A DNA stretch of 64,000 bases from Laburnicola sp. R22_1 (GCA_014281115.1 JACONQ010000004.1:3968001-4032000); one strand, 5' to 3'; shown: positions 33,731 through 46,420, numbered from the stretch's first letter. Made by a program: numbers and translations. Notes: a model not told the origin generated them from the sequence alone.

Positions 33731-36700
33731 CTAATAAGACATAGCGAAATATATAGTAAGGTAGATAAAGGGAAACTAAAGAGATACGTGTGGGGAACTA
33801 TTATGTATAACGCATAGAATGGGTTTATTATTAGATAATAGTGCTTAGAATATTTATAGCTATTACTATAAAAATTAATTAATATAATAAATCCTATTAG
33901 CCTTATATTACTAAAGACGTTATAGTAAATTACTATAATAGAATATAAACCATAGTAACCGCACTATAAATATATCCCAAGTGGCCTAAGCAACTCTAAA
34001 TATTCTATGTACACTAATAGCATACTAAAGTTATAGTAGTCCTTCTCTAGTAATAATATGCTAACCTTAAAGTAAGCTAATAGTGGTAATAACGTGTAGT
34101 GCAGTATATTCTTAACCTTAATAAAGTAAACTTTACTACTCTACTTTGCCTTAGCTTTTAAGGCCACATTACTAAGCTGCCTAAGTAGAAGTTTAGCTCT
34201 AATATTATTGTGAAGTGTGTCTATTGCGCTAAGATAGACATTAAGGCAATTATAATTCAGATTATAGCTCTAGTTTTTTTAGTTAGAAATTTATTATATT
34301 CTATAATCTGCCTATAATATATATCTTGTAGCCGTGGAATAAGCATAGCGACTTAGGCATAGTTACAGCGCTTCTAAGGCACTTGTTTATATTTGGCTTA
34401 TACACCTACTTTAGTAGGATAGTAGTTACTATAGTTTAAATACTATTATAGTAATTTACTATAATATTTTTGCGTAATTATAGTAATTATAGTTTGCACT
34501 AATAGCTAATATAAAGTAGAAATGCCAAGATAATAGAGTGGGTTTTTAGCTAGTGAACGTGCTAACACTGTGATAATTCTATACTAAGATGTAACCTTTT
34601 ATAGAACTAGACTTTAAACACGTATACACACTATATTTTATATATATGGCTAAAGACACTATATAGAGTATTTTGAATATATTAGACACAGAGTATTATA
34701 TTATATACTAGGAGGTAGAGGCTGTCCTAGCTAGGAATAAGGTCCTAGGTAAGCTAATCTAGACAAACTTAGAGAAAGACAGGGTAGCTATAATAGCGCA
34801 CAGGGTGGCAAATACACACCCTAAAATATTTATATCTAAGTAAGTAATAAACTGTCTTCTAGAAATTGCAAGATAGTGCAACTAAAACTTCTTAAGGTTA
34901 ATAAAACAAATGCGATAATACAACAAAGTGGCAAATAGAAGGGAGTAAGGCCATAATAATAGGCTTTTGGGCGAGTCTGTATTTGTACTAAAAAACGCGC
35001 GATTTGCACTACGCAAAGGCGCTAAAGTGGTGGCAGCATATATTAAAGTGATAAAACTATATCTAGATCCTATAGTAGCGCAAACTTCTAAAATAAGTGG
35101 GCGCAAGACTATAAAAGACATAGCAATTATAGGCTTAGCAATAAACAACCCTATAACTATGCCTACTATGTTTCTATTCTATACCGCATTATATAAGATA
35201 AGTTAATGCGGTAAAAAGCTAATAATAGGCAACTATAGACAACTCTAGTTAAGGATATAGTACAACTAGACTACTATAGGCTAGTGCGAGAATATATTAG
35301 CTTTGCAAGCGGGTAGGTACTAGTAGTTAGCAGAATCTATAATATACACGTTATTAAGTTGTATATATTATATCTACTAGTATATTCTTATAAAAAAATA
35401 GATAGAGATTATTATACTAATAAGTATATAGAATAAATAGCTCGCTATAAATATAATAGATAGCTAGATAGAGAGCAAAGCTAGTGTTAATATATACACG
35501 TGGCTAAGACGCACCTTAACTAGATAGACTAGCAAGTTAATAAAAGATTAACTTTAATATAATAGCATAATAAGCTAAGCTATTCTTAAAATAAATGCGC
35601 TAGCTAACATAACGAGACGTTCTGTAACACTAGTTACTAGCCAGATAGTAATATTAACTTATTTTTAGCTAGTGTAGAGGCAGCGCATATATATAGTGCC
35701 TGCGACTAAGAGTATTAGGTATCTAACACCGTGCTATTTTAGGTATACTCTTATTAGGACTATAATTATTCCTATAAAGGGTGCTATTAAAATATATAGT
35801 GTGTGTAGACTAATAGTGCACCGCTATCTATAATATACTACCTACACTACTATAGAGTCTAGGAAATAAATAGGCAAGGCGTATATTATCTAATATTATA
35901 AGTAAGAGGGGATAGTATAAGACTATAAGTATATTAATACGGCTAAGTAAATTTACTATAAGTTGCTAATATTTTTACTATATAGGTAGTTAGCGCGTGT
36001 CTGTTAAATGTTAATACTAGTTGCCTAGGCCTAGTGGTAAGTAAGGGCAATTAGAGTCTTTTGTAAGTTGCGAAGAACTAAATCTATATAGTAAGACTGG
36101 CTTATAATAGGGCGTAGGTTGCTTAATACTTATAACTATATAGCTTTAATACACACTAGCATCTAAAGACGCTTAAGAAGAAGAGGAAGATAGTGTCTAT
36201 AGTATAACTATCTCGATAATGCAGTATAGGTAAACGAGAAGACATGCTAGTAACTTTCTAGTTATATTAGAAACTATTACACAAGGAATTATATTACTAT
36301 AAAATCTATAAGTGGTTGTTTACATAAGGCTTAGACGCTATCTAATCTTATAATAAATTTACCTACTACTAGTCTAAGCTTACTAAGAAGCGAGTCTAGT
36401 CTAATAATATTAATACTGTTAATAATATTGGCTGTAAAAATGCCTTAGCAGAGAGTAGTGTAAAGGCCTAAACTATTTTTGCAAGAAGAGTCTATTATTA
36501 TAGAAGCTATTTCTATAATAGTAATTGCAAGGTTACTAATAAAAGAGAGGTCTATTAAGCTAATAAAGTTAACTCTATATATTAAGAGACATATAAAACT
36601 ACTGCAGTACCTAATTGCGAACGCCTAGGCTTGAGTACACAATATATTAACTATGGAAGAGTGGCAGAATATACTACGTACTATTATAGATATAGGCTTA

Positions 36701-37469
36701 AGAATAGTATATATACTAGACTTATTAACATAAATAGTATAGGCTAATAAAATTAAGGTATATAATAAAATCTAGAGCTGTTGTTTATAGTGCGCAGTAG
36801 CCGTTTAAAAAAATAGTGCGAGACTATTACTAGCTATTTACTTCTACCCCGGATATCTAGCCTAAAGTTTTAAGAGTACTAGAGAGGTTTAGCTTTCTTT
36901 TATTAGATATAGTTAATATATATTGCGCCTAATATACTTGTTATATACTCTTATAGTATACTAATACTAGAGTAGATAGAAAAGAGTAGATTTTATAGTA
37001 ACCTATTTATTAGTCTAGTAACTAGGTGTCTATTTAGCATAAATATTAGCTTTATCTCTATTATAAAGGCACCTAACTTAGAATAGCACTTCTAAACCCT
37101 AATAGAGAGCATAGTAGCATACTTTAGATTACTACTATATACCGCGCTAGAGGAGTGGAAAGGGAGTTTAAGATTAACTTAACGCATCTTAGTAGACAAA
37201 ATTAAGGGTAAGTAGCTTTACTTTTAAACTATACGACTCGCTAATATTATAAGCCTTATACAATACTATTAAGAGGCTATAGGAGAGGACAAGTGTATTA
37301 AAATAGACACTTACTAAGATATTTGTATAGGGCTGTATTATAAGATAAGGTTGTCAGATTATAATATTGCTGCTATTACTAAATAATAGTAACTGCGATA
37401 ACCTATTTAATATTTACGCCCTTATATTACTAGAAGAGTTAATAAAGCTAGGGCCAGAGAGTGGCAAAG
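33731..37469. other. RIPed transposon relics, unassigned
   Basis: No intact gene. A 79-codon open stretch at 34,967-35,206 (GESVFVLKNARFALRKGAK) and decayed frames at about 35,300-36,750 look like former coding sequence, but none shows a motif I can name. Confidence 0.4.
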
Positions 37470-37862
37470 AGGCTACGCATATTAAATTTAACTAGTGGAA
37501 TAATATAGTGAGTTTACTATGAGTAATAATAAATAAGTAGTTAATAAGCATAGTTAGCATTAGATAAGGGTAATATTAAACCTAACTAGTAGGATAATAT
37601 AGTGAGTTTACTATAAGTAATAATAAATAAGTAGTTAATAAGAATAGTTAGCATTAGATAAGGGCAATATTAAATCTAACTAATGGGATAACATAGCAAG
37701 TTTACTATAAATAATAATAAAAAAGTAGTTAATAAGTATAGCTAGCGTTAGACAAGAGCAATATTAAATTTAACTAGTAGAATAATATAGTAAGTTTACT
37801 ATAAGTAATAGTAAATAGATAGTTAATAAGTATAGCTAGCATTAGATAAGGGTAGTATATAA
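37470..37862. repeat. 94-bp tandem array, four units
   Basis: The motif taacta(g/a)t(g/a)(g/a)(g/a)ataa recurs at 37,489, 37,583, 37,677 and 37,771, an exact 94-bp period; each unit contains aagtagttaataag and gttagcattagataagg. Unrelated to the 99-bp array. Confidence 0.9.
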
Positions 37863-39117
37863 GAGAACACCCTATTTAATATAAGTGTAGATGCGCGCGA
37901 TGCTAAATAACTAATAACACCTAAACTTAGAGAAGATATTTATGTTAATAACTATATTTGTGCTAATATTAGACAGAGATGCAAAATAGTACATATAAGA
38001 TAGAGTTATAAGTATTTTCTAATATTGTGTAAGGACCTACTTAACCTTAGAATTTCCCTAAACACTAGTAATAATAAGAAGGAGTTTATATAGAGATATA
38101 AAGGGGAAGCTAGTCTACTAGAGACACTTAGAAATAAGGCTCTTAGTATAATAGAGTACATAGAAAAGAAGCTTAAGGTAGGTCTAATACTATATATGGC
38201 CTACTATAGTCCTAGGAAACACGTTATTACTAACAATAAGTCTTTTAATAGTATAGTCGTCTGGGCACAAGACGTAAAGAACCTAAGCCTAAAAATAGCA
38301 CTAAAGAGCGTGTGGTTCTAGGAGCCATAGTAACGCACTACATTTACAATTATCTAAGTGGTCTTTAAAGTAAATACTAACTATAGTATAGTGTAGTTAA
38401 GTAATATACCTAATATTCTATATATATAATATTAGTATACGTAACCCACTTAGTATAAATTAGACCTGCCCTTACTACTACTACTAAGGGCAGTATACGC
38501 GTTAACTCTACTAATAATCGCATATAAATAAAAACTATAAAGGCTAGCATACTTATTAATTCTACTACTACTTATAATAATACAATAGCTAGTATATAAA
38601 TTAATTTTACCACTACTTATATATAAATAATTAGAAGACTTTTATAGTAAATTATAATACGCTATATAGATTAAATAGTTAGTATATATAGCGCGCTCTA
38701 GCTACAAATAGTATAAAATTAAGTATAGTTCTACCTAGCGCTACAACACAAAGGCGTGTTATAGTAACTTATTATATGCTTAACACTAATTATACACAAT
38801 TATACGTAAAGTTACGCAAGTGTACGCAAAAAAAAATAGGTATCACTAGGGCGCTTAGGGCGCATTTGGCGCGCAAGCGTACGCAGGCGTGCACAGAGCT
38901 GCACAGGCATCCTAGGTGCACATACTTACTAAAAAAATTTCCTAATATTATTAGATAAGTTATCTTAGTCCTAGTTATATAAGAGTACTCTAGGTACTCT
39001 AACACCTATATAAAAGAGCTATATATATCATCTAGAGCTCTATTCTAAAAAGCTCTTTAATATTAACTAGCGCTATATTTAGCATAATAGCTATTACCTT
39101 AAGCCTAGCTATATTAG
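37863..39117. other. RIPed spacer with a slightly GC-richer segment
   Basis: At 38,805-38,960 a less AT-rich segment (tagggcgcttagggcgcatttggcgc...) resembles 41,395-41,570: both contain acgca..., a run of A, ggcgctta(g/a)g(g/a)(g/t)gc and end near tttcctaatattatta. These two direct copies bracket the 5' part of the hAT relic. No gene. Confidence 0.45.
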
Positions 39118-40630
39118 GTACTAGGTCCGTCACAAAGGCTAGCTTACAGATAAGTGTAATCTGGCTATAACTTAGTAGTATAAAGCTAAGCTAGAGTACC
39201 TAGAGGATAATATAGTTAGTAAAAACTTGTACTAACTTTATAGAGACTGTTACCTTAATAAAAAGTCTTCTAATTATTAGAAGGTTAATAGTATAGCTTA
39301 TAGTAAATAACACCTTAAAAAGGTGCACCTAATTAATTCTAATACTAGATTACTACCTACTATAGCAACTATATAGTCTAAGAGTTCTTTTATAGCTACT
39401 ACTAGGGCAAGATCTACTATATTCTATTTACTATAGTAAGAAGAGGAGTTATAGAGCGCCTTTATTAACTAGATTATTATAGGGGATCTTAGCTTTAAAA
39501 TGGCGACTTTAGCGGCCACCTAGGGCCTTATAATATAGAATTAAACTAACCTTTTCCGCGCACTACTAAGTAGCCCCACAACGCTAGTAAAATATATATA
39601 AAGTAGTATAGTAAAGTAAAAGGAAGAGGTTATAGAGCTTTTATACTTTTTATAGAGTAAAATTAGTATAAGTTATAATATATAGATATTTATAAATAAT
39701 ATAAGCTTTCTTAGAGTTATTGCTTACTTTATTAGTAAGATTATTTTTTCGCTCTAGATTCCTATTAATAAGCATATTTTTATAGTAACTTATAGTAATT
39801 TAGATATAAAATACTAATAACTTAACCTACTTATTAGCTTTTATAACCTTTTTAGAAACTATATAGTAGCTATATAAGCCTAGCTTATACTCTATGTAAT
39901 TAGAGAGTATAAATTTAAGTTAAAACTCTACTATTTTATAGGTAATAATGCTAGCAATAATAGCACTAGATTTATTAAGTATCTACGTAATAAAACTAGC
40001 CTTAACATTAGAAATTAATACTGTATACGCTACGCGAGTTATATAATTAATCTAATTATTAAAGCTCATATTTATAGTAATAGAGTAAGTAATTTTAAAG
40101 CTAAGCATACCCACGTGTTATCCTAGAAGCAATATTAATTATACTAGAGGCATAGAGTTATTAGGAAACTTTATAATTTTATAAATATTGTATATATCTT
40201 ATATAAACATTATAAGCTTTTCTATATAATATAATAATTACTTAATAATAATAACGCGTTATAGACTCTTAGCACTCTTAATTTAATTTAGAATAGTAGA
40301 ATTAGGTAGCACAGTGTTTATCTTATGCTGTTACACTACTATAAACTTAAGAATCCAATTTAAAAGTTTATATAACGCGCCCGTAATATTAATAGCCTTC
40401 TAGAGGTTCCTAGTAGTAATAATAATAATATTAATAGGCCCCGCGAGTACAACCCTATACATAACTAATTAATAGACAATAATTAGAAGGAGGTCTACGC
40501 TATTATATAGGTCTTATAAGAGTTTTATAAAATATATAAGACTCTAAAGAGTACTACTAGTATTAGCAGATTTAGGTCCCTCTAGCAGATAATTTATTAG
40601 AAAAGTTTTTTCTAGAGAGGCTACTTAACC
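39118..40630 (+). pseudogene. hAT transposase relic, N-terminal and catalytic part
   Basis: With TAG/TAA read as former Gln, the plus strand shows a BED-like finger at 39,130-39,330 (LTDKCNLATT ... KQHLKKVHLI), then the hAT core at about 39,900-40,080: FKLKLYYFIGNNASNNSTRF matches the usual LGYFVLDNASNNDTAL, followed by IRYASYIINLIIKAHIY (usual RCLGHIINLAAKAFLF). Frame recognition ends at about 40,630, beside a palindromic segment. The matching C-terminus lies at 42,430-42,925, so about 1.8 kb of other sequence separates the two parts. Confidence 0.65.
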
Positions 40631-40733
40631 GTGCACAGATGTGCGCATCTATACGCATTTTTATACAGGCAATTTGCTAGCACAAAAATACTTAGAGATG
40701 CGTAAATAGATGCAGACTTGCGCAAATGTGCAC
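40631..40733. repeat. 103-bp imperfect palindrome
   Basis: gtgcac starts and ends the segment; the arms gtgcgcatctatacgcattt and atgcgtaaatagatgca...gcgcaa are largely complementary. It lies where the hAT reading frame is lost, so it may mark one end of an insertion. Confidence 0.5.
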
Positions 40734-41881
40734 AAATAGTTTCAATAAGTAATTTTTTTAAAGCTTTATAACTTTTTTACTAGTAAAGCTATAATTTTAA
40801 TTTTTTAATAGATTCATAGAGAAAATACTAATCGTTAATTATTTAATTTAAAAATACCATTTCTATTACGTAATTAGTTAGTAATTAATAAAAAACTCTT
40901 TATTTTGCTAGTTATTATATATATTACGTAATAATATTATATAAATATATTATACTAATAGTATAGTATATAAAATTTTAAAAAGGATTTAATAAAAATA
41001 AAGTAGTTAAAAAGTTATTAAAGTTTATACTTTTTACAATAGTGTTCTTTGCTAAGCCACTAATTTTTGCCTAATCTAATTCTTTTAAATAATTATAAAA
41101 CTATATTTTTTCTATTTTTAAATTTACAAAATCTAGAATTTAGAATTAGGTAGAAGTTCTATATAACACGCTAGTAATTAGTACTATTATATTAACTAGT
41201 AATTACTATCTAGTAAGAGACTTTAACTTTATACTTTAAGAAATATTTTTTAAAAGCTTACTAAGCAGCTTACTAAGTAGCTTACTAAGCTTTTTTTAAA
41301 TTCTAGCCAATTAAAGAGATTTATTTGCTAACTAATTAGTATTATTTTAATAGTATAGGTGTTATAAGTGCCCTAGGTGCCCTAGGTGCACTAGCAGCAT
41401 AGGTGTATATTCTTACGCAACCTTACGCATATATATGCTAAAAAAAAAGTAGTATTATAGGTGCGCTTAGAGTGCTTTTAGTACGAAGACATATATAGAG
41501 CTACCTAGGTGCCATAGGTGCGTACGCGCACTTAAAATTTTTCCTAATATTATTAACTTATAATAACTTTATAAGTTACTTACTAAGCGAGTATATATAA
41601 TTAATAGCTATATATAATTATCTTATTTTATTAAAAGCATTACGCTTATATAGTAGAAGCTTAATATATACTTTATTAAAATTATTATAGATTTAGACCT
41701 ATCTCTTTACTATATAACTACTATATTACACCTATAGCTCTATATTGCCTAGTTTAAAAACCACTAGAAAAGACATCCTAAATAGTATTAAAAAGCTAAT
41801 TACTTACTACACTATATATTTAAGGCGTATATTAACACTAAAAAGAATAATATTAAGCTACCTAGGTTCCTCCTAATATTG
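40734..41881. other. RIPed spacer inside the split hAT
   Basis: No gene. Includes the second copy of the ggtgccctaggtgc-type segment (41,350-41,570). Confidence 0.5.
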
Positions 41882-42205
41882 TGTAAGATATTATTAAATA
41901 GATAGTCTCTATAAATCACTATAATTTTACTATAAATTACGGTAAGTAGGTGTATTCGATTATATAGCCTTTACACACTAGTAGTTAGTATAAATTATAG
42001 TGTTTTCACTATAAAATTAAAAGAGGCCGGCGCACCACTGTTTTGCACTACTTCTATACTATCCCAAATAGTACTAGTGTGTCTTGGCACTAGATAGATA
42101 CTTTTCGCGATAGCTAAGCTTCTCTAGGAGCAAGAAAAAAAACATTAATTAATTAACCATACTACTTTCTATCTTATCTTATTAAGAATACTCTTATATC
42201 TAATA
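41882..42205 (+). repeat. Diverged solo LTR related to the copia LTR
   Basis: Aligns over its whole length with the 318-bp copia LTR: start tgtaagata against TGTCAGATA, internal tgtattcgattatatagcct, actagtgtgtcttggcactagatag and gatagctaagcttctc, end tatctaata against TATCTGACA. No adjacent internal sequence and no clear 5-bp duplication. More diverged than either LTR of the complete element, so from an older or different subfamily. Confidence 0.75.
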
Positions 42206-42342
42206 GGTATCTAGGGCTTATAATGTAAGGGATCACTTAAGGTATTAAAGGTTAAAATTAAGAAGTTAATTTTACTAAGATATCGAGGTGGCGTATAAAG
42301 ACTGTTAACAGCTACCTTATATACCCACACGTAGCCGAGGCG

Positions 42343-42420
42343 CTAATGCCTAATCGGGTAAGGTTCCGGGGCTCGGCGGAACCTTCCGCCGGGCGCGCCG
42401 CACCTTAGGAATCCCTAACA
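42343..42420. other. GC-rich island with perfect hairpin in RIPed DNA
   Basis: About 78 bp of GC-rich sequence with no RIP look, flanked on both sides by very AT-rich DNA. It contains an 8-bp perfect hairpin aaggttcc / ggaacctt (42,360-42,385, 10-nt loop) followed by ccgccgggcgcgccgc and ends near aatccctaaca. No ORF. I do not recognise it as tRNA or rRNA. Confidence 0.6.
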
Positions 42421-42429
42421 TATAAGGGC

Positions 42430-42925
42430 AACACGCAAAGAGCTTAAATAATAAGTGTAGATTCTATACTCCTTACTAGTAATAAGTCTTATAAATATTA
42501 TATGCATATAACGCAGCTTAATAAGTACTTAGACAATCTATAAAGAGACCTTAGTAGTAATAACAAAAAGTTAATATAACTTATAGATAACCCACACTAT
42601 TAGTAGGTTAAAGTAGACTAAAAACGTTACCTAATCCTCTATAAAATAGCTATAGATTATCTCTCTATACCCTGCACGTCCTATAATTATAAGAGGTGTT
42701 TTAGCTCTACTAAATATATAATTACGTGCAATTGCAATAGTCTTATAGACTATATAATTAAGGCCTTATAGTTATAGAAGAATTGGCTAGGTAGAGAGGT
42801 TATTAAAAGCAATCTTATAAGCCTTATAAAGGTAATCTCTAAAAGAAAAGCCTTATTAATAACCTTAACACTAAAAAATAATAATAGATTACCTAATTAG
42901 GAAATCCCGCCCTACTACAGGGCGT
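42430..42925 (+). pseudogene. hAT transposase relic, C-terminal dimerisation region
   Basis: The plus-strand frame with TAG/TAA as former Gln reads ILYKIAIDYLSIPCTSYNYK at about 42,640, the hATC signature (usual ...ALDYLSIPASSAxxER), followed by FSSTKYIITCNCNSL and ALQLQKNWL. It most likely completes the relic at 39,118-40,630. Base composition switches to normal just after its end. Confidence 0.7.
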
Positions 42926-45900
42926 AGGGGGATTTTACGGAGCGTACTACGGTTACAGACCGTATTTTGACATCTCTAGGGGCTCCCGTACGTACTGGGC
43001 TCTCATACGGGCCGTAGCTTAGAGCGATGGGGGTCCACCGTACCGTACTACGCTACGTTGGAAGCCCTGGCGGTGATACCGAAGCATACCTAGGTAGACA
43101 CTAATCGGAATGCACTTGGCAGGGAAGCTTATGGTCCAGTGTTCGCGTTTCGCTACTTATGATGCCTTATATTAGTCTTTGGAGACACGCTTACTGTGAA
43201 GTAAATAGTTGATGAAGGGTGGGCGCTTTCTCTGGATGGAAGTTCCAAAACTATGACATTGTCAGCTTGTTGCCATATTGCATTCACTTCTTTTCAGTGC
43301 GGGCCTAACAAATTTGCGCACGTAAAACTTCGTCCGGCAGTGAATCTGTTGCTCGATATCGGCCGGTTTTTTTTTTTCGCTTAGATCAAATTCAGGTAAA
43401 ATGTGTAGTAACTGTTCGTAGGTAGCGGACGGGGTAGCGTCAGCGAGAAGGCGGGGTACTGTAATTGGTCCTGAAGTGCAGCAGGCTTGAGTGTCTGGAC
43501 TCTGCGTATAACAGAGAGTAAAATTGCGCGTGGGCACCCGCAACTGTGTACGAGGACGCCCACGAGAAGCATATTTCCCAACACAGCAATGGACGCAGTC
43601 CATCAACGCTTCGCTGGCCATGAGCAATGCAGCTAGAGAAGCTCGTATATACGCCAATAGGACTTGAGCGTCCCATCGCCCACACTGCTCCCGCGGTTGC
43701 GACTCCGCGGTCCACTGCGGCTCTCCAACGGTCCACCGGTTGAGAGATGACATGTGACTCAGTCATGCCAGATAGCAGACTGTCCATTGACTGCCGTCGA
43801 CGATGCTGCCGTGAAGAAAGTCGACGACGAAATCATCGTTATTTTGTGTATATTTTGTTACTACCACTGTGTGCTAGGTACTGGGTTTTAGTGCCTCCTG
43901 TTTTACTCCTCTCTGTGTATGGTGCGGACTCGACCTTGGTTAGAATCTCCACACGATGAAGATGTTCAATACGCCAATAGGACGATGAAGTCAACGATCT
44001 TTCTCGCTTGTCCACAGAGAACAGAATGAAGGTTGGAGTCAATCAAATCAGCCAGGTACAGACGGCTGTTGCATTGAAATCGAGCCATTCTGGCCATGTG
44101 GCGTCTTGGTGCTGTAACAAGTCAGGACCCACAGAAAAGCACTTGGGGGCGGTATCAAGGGTGGCTCAGGATATGTATGTAGAACAATGATGATCTAAGT
44201 GCGACCAGTTGATCCCTGCACCCGCGGTGCGGTATCAGATACCGTGCTGCCCTCGCAGTCGAAACAGCAGCCGGAGAATCTCGGGCTATGCCTCCATTGG
44301 GCCTATCGAAGACACTGTTGCGAAAGATGTTCGGGCGCTCTGAGGGTGCACTGGAAGGGTACATGTTTCGGTGAGGTAGGAGACAAGTTTTCCCGGCGGG
44401 CAAGCCGGCGTGGCGCACGCACGCCACGCGCCTGGTAAGTTAGCGGGAACGACTCCTCCCATCCCACCCACACTCACCCGTTGAGCGACATCAGCAGCAC
44501 CACGCCGGCGAGCATCTCCCGTACTGCTATTTCCAATGTGACGACAAGCGGAGCAGCGCAACTTCATGATGGTTGTACCTCGGGGCGCGCTCCTTGTACG
44601 CCCAGTTCCGCCGCGCTGCCAGCGGTTCACCTTCCACTGCACCCTGCGGCCACCACTAGGCGCTTGCGCTTGCGCTTGTTATGGGCCCGCGAAACGTTTT
44701 CGACCTGGTAGAAAACTTTCTAGAAGTCTCTCGCTCTCCATCCCGTACCGTTTTGATGCCTTTTCCGCAAGCTCCTCGTAAGAGAAACCCCGGGAATGGA
44801 CGGTACCTGAACATCAGCTTGAGATGAGACCTAGTCGCACGCTACCCATCCACAGGGTACTTCCGAGCACATCCAGGCATGTCACGGATATGTGCCATGT
44901 AGCTGTTAGCACCTTCTACACGGCCCATACCTGTATTGGGAAAGACCGACCATATGGAGGCCAATGACCACCACCCGCTGCCAACTGCCCGTCGTCTTTT
45001 CACTGGTGAGAGCATCCCATCGCTGAACCTTCGCGCTGGCTCTAGAATCTATCTACCACGACTCTGACATGCACCGTCGAGAACCGCCTTGTGCGCCGCT
45101 TCGCCGCTAATGTTGTTATTATATGAGCTATCCAATATCAAGCGCAAGAAATAACCACATCTCAGCGAGTCGCAGTCTCCAGTCTTTCGTTTTCGTATCC
45201 AGGTCATCCTAAAACGGACGAAGTTTGCGTCGTGCTCGCACCGAGCTACGCTACTGCATCAATCTTGTTTTTCTTCTGTGGAACATCTTGAAGGGCCAAT
45301 CTTTTGATTGATCTGCTTTAGCCATCTATGCTTCAAACGAGCAGCTGTGGCGACGGTAGTCGTCAGACAAGTTTTCAAGGGGGAGCTATTGCCATCCATG
45401 TCATCCATGTGCAAAGCATTTTACGGCCACGTAAATCTGCATGCATGTGCGACCCCAACCTCTCTTGAAAACCCCGTAGGAGATGTAGCACCCGTCTTGT
45501 ATCTTTGGCTGGAATTGAAGAACAGTCATCTGCATCAGCATCAGCAAGTGTATACGGTACGCACGTACACACTTCACTGAATCATGGTGCCTAGATCTAG
45601 TCCAACCTGGATGCTGAGGACTCCTCTACAGTTCTATCTTCTCGAGTGCGGATCTATCAAACACGCCTCCTCCCTTCAGTGGTCCGCTATTATCGGTTTG
45701 CGTTGCCCTAACCTACGTTCCGTTAAATCCTGGCCTAGTTAGCTGGCATGACTGACAGGTTGACGAAATCTACAGCCAGCCCGGCTTATGGGGATCCGAC
45801 TAGTCCACCCGAACCTCAACACAGCGCCCTGCCACCCACAATGTTCCTCGTATCTCATCCTTGCTGCATGTGCTCAGATGCTTGAGCGGCTAGACAGCGC

Positions 45901-46420
45901 CAGCCGTCTACCAACAGCCCTAGTCGTCAGACGGTTCAGTCTATCGCGCTTGTTGGGCTCATGGCCACACAGACCAGGGAAAGATCGACAGCTGCTCCAC
46001 TTATGCTCTCCTGCCAACATTCTGCTGTTGTACTGCCACTGTATTGGAGAAGCCCCGTATTTCTATCGAACAAGCGTGTAATAGCACGATTTCAGCCGAG
46101 GTCGCCAACTGCCCTGGTCTCCACGCGGCGTAGGCATACATATAGAGAGCTCGCAAACCCTCTGTATATCGGTCAGCCCAGCTCTGACACAGTCTCTTGG
46201 TGTCGTTTGCTGCTCGTCTTCTTTTGGTCTGTTCGATATAGTAGAGGTTTTCCTCCAATCGAGCAGTATTCCATCAAAGGCTCTTGTTGACATATTTGGA
46301 CCCTGACCCCACATTCGTCTTGGTCTTCGTTAACAAAACCTCGAATGTCATATTGATATCTCAGGACGGTTCAATCATATCCTCTATATTGTTAATACAC
46401 CCCGTCGAACGACCGCGACG
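42926..46420. other. Normal-GC intergenic region upstream of the PKS; no convincing gene
   Basis: About 3.5 kb between the RIP block and the PKS start. Only short overlapping frames occur on both strands, none with a recognisable domain, so I call no gene. It contains a retroposon copy at 43,664-43,970. The last few hundred bases should hold the PKS promoter; a weak AT motif (ctatattgttaata) lies 30-45 nt before the ATG, but no strong TATA box is evident. Confidence 0.6.
43664..43970 (+). mobile_element. Small retroposon, 307-bp copy with 13-bp TSD
   Basis: Starts ttgagcgtcccatcgccc, ends acgatgaagatgttcaat and is flanked by the perfect direct repeat acgccaataggac (43,651-43,663 and 43,971-43,983). 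Corresponds to the last 307 nt of the 374-nt copy at 23.8/29.7 kb, i.e. a clean 5' truncation. Not RIPed. No coding capacity of note. Confidence 0.85.

Larger units (their letters stand above)
6561..42925. other. 36-kb RIP-degraded AT-rich transposon block
   Basis: Apart from the copia element (23.9-29.4 kb) and a short GC island at 42.34-42.42 kb, this stretch is extremely AT-rich, TpA-rich and CpA-poor, and nearly every reading frame is closed by TAG/TAA. That is the signature of repeat-induced point mutation, a premeiotic fungal process that mutates C to T in duplicated DNA, preferentially at CpA. The block changes abruptly to normal base composition at about 42.9 kb. No cellular gene is visible inside it. 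Individual elements are listed separately. Confidence 0.9.

Noticed and set aside
34882..35206. Overlapping 79- and 88-codon ORFs in the RIP block
   Set aside because: Isolated open stretches in decayed repeat DNA with no start context or domain; probably relic coding sequence of an unnamed element.
37470..37862. CRISPR-like array
   Set aside because: Units are contiguous tandem copies without spacers, in a eukaryotic genome.
42343..42420. tRNA or rRNA fragment
   Set aside because: The hairpin and GC content suggested an RNA gene, but there is no cloverleaf, no A/B box and no rRNA motif I recognise.
43262..44711. Overlapping ORFs of 60-160 codons on both strands upstream of the PKS
   Set aside because: They overlap each other in several frames, show no domain or plausible intron structure, and part of the interval is the retroposon copy at 43,664-43,970.
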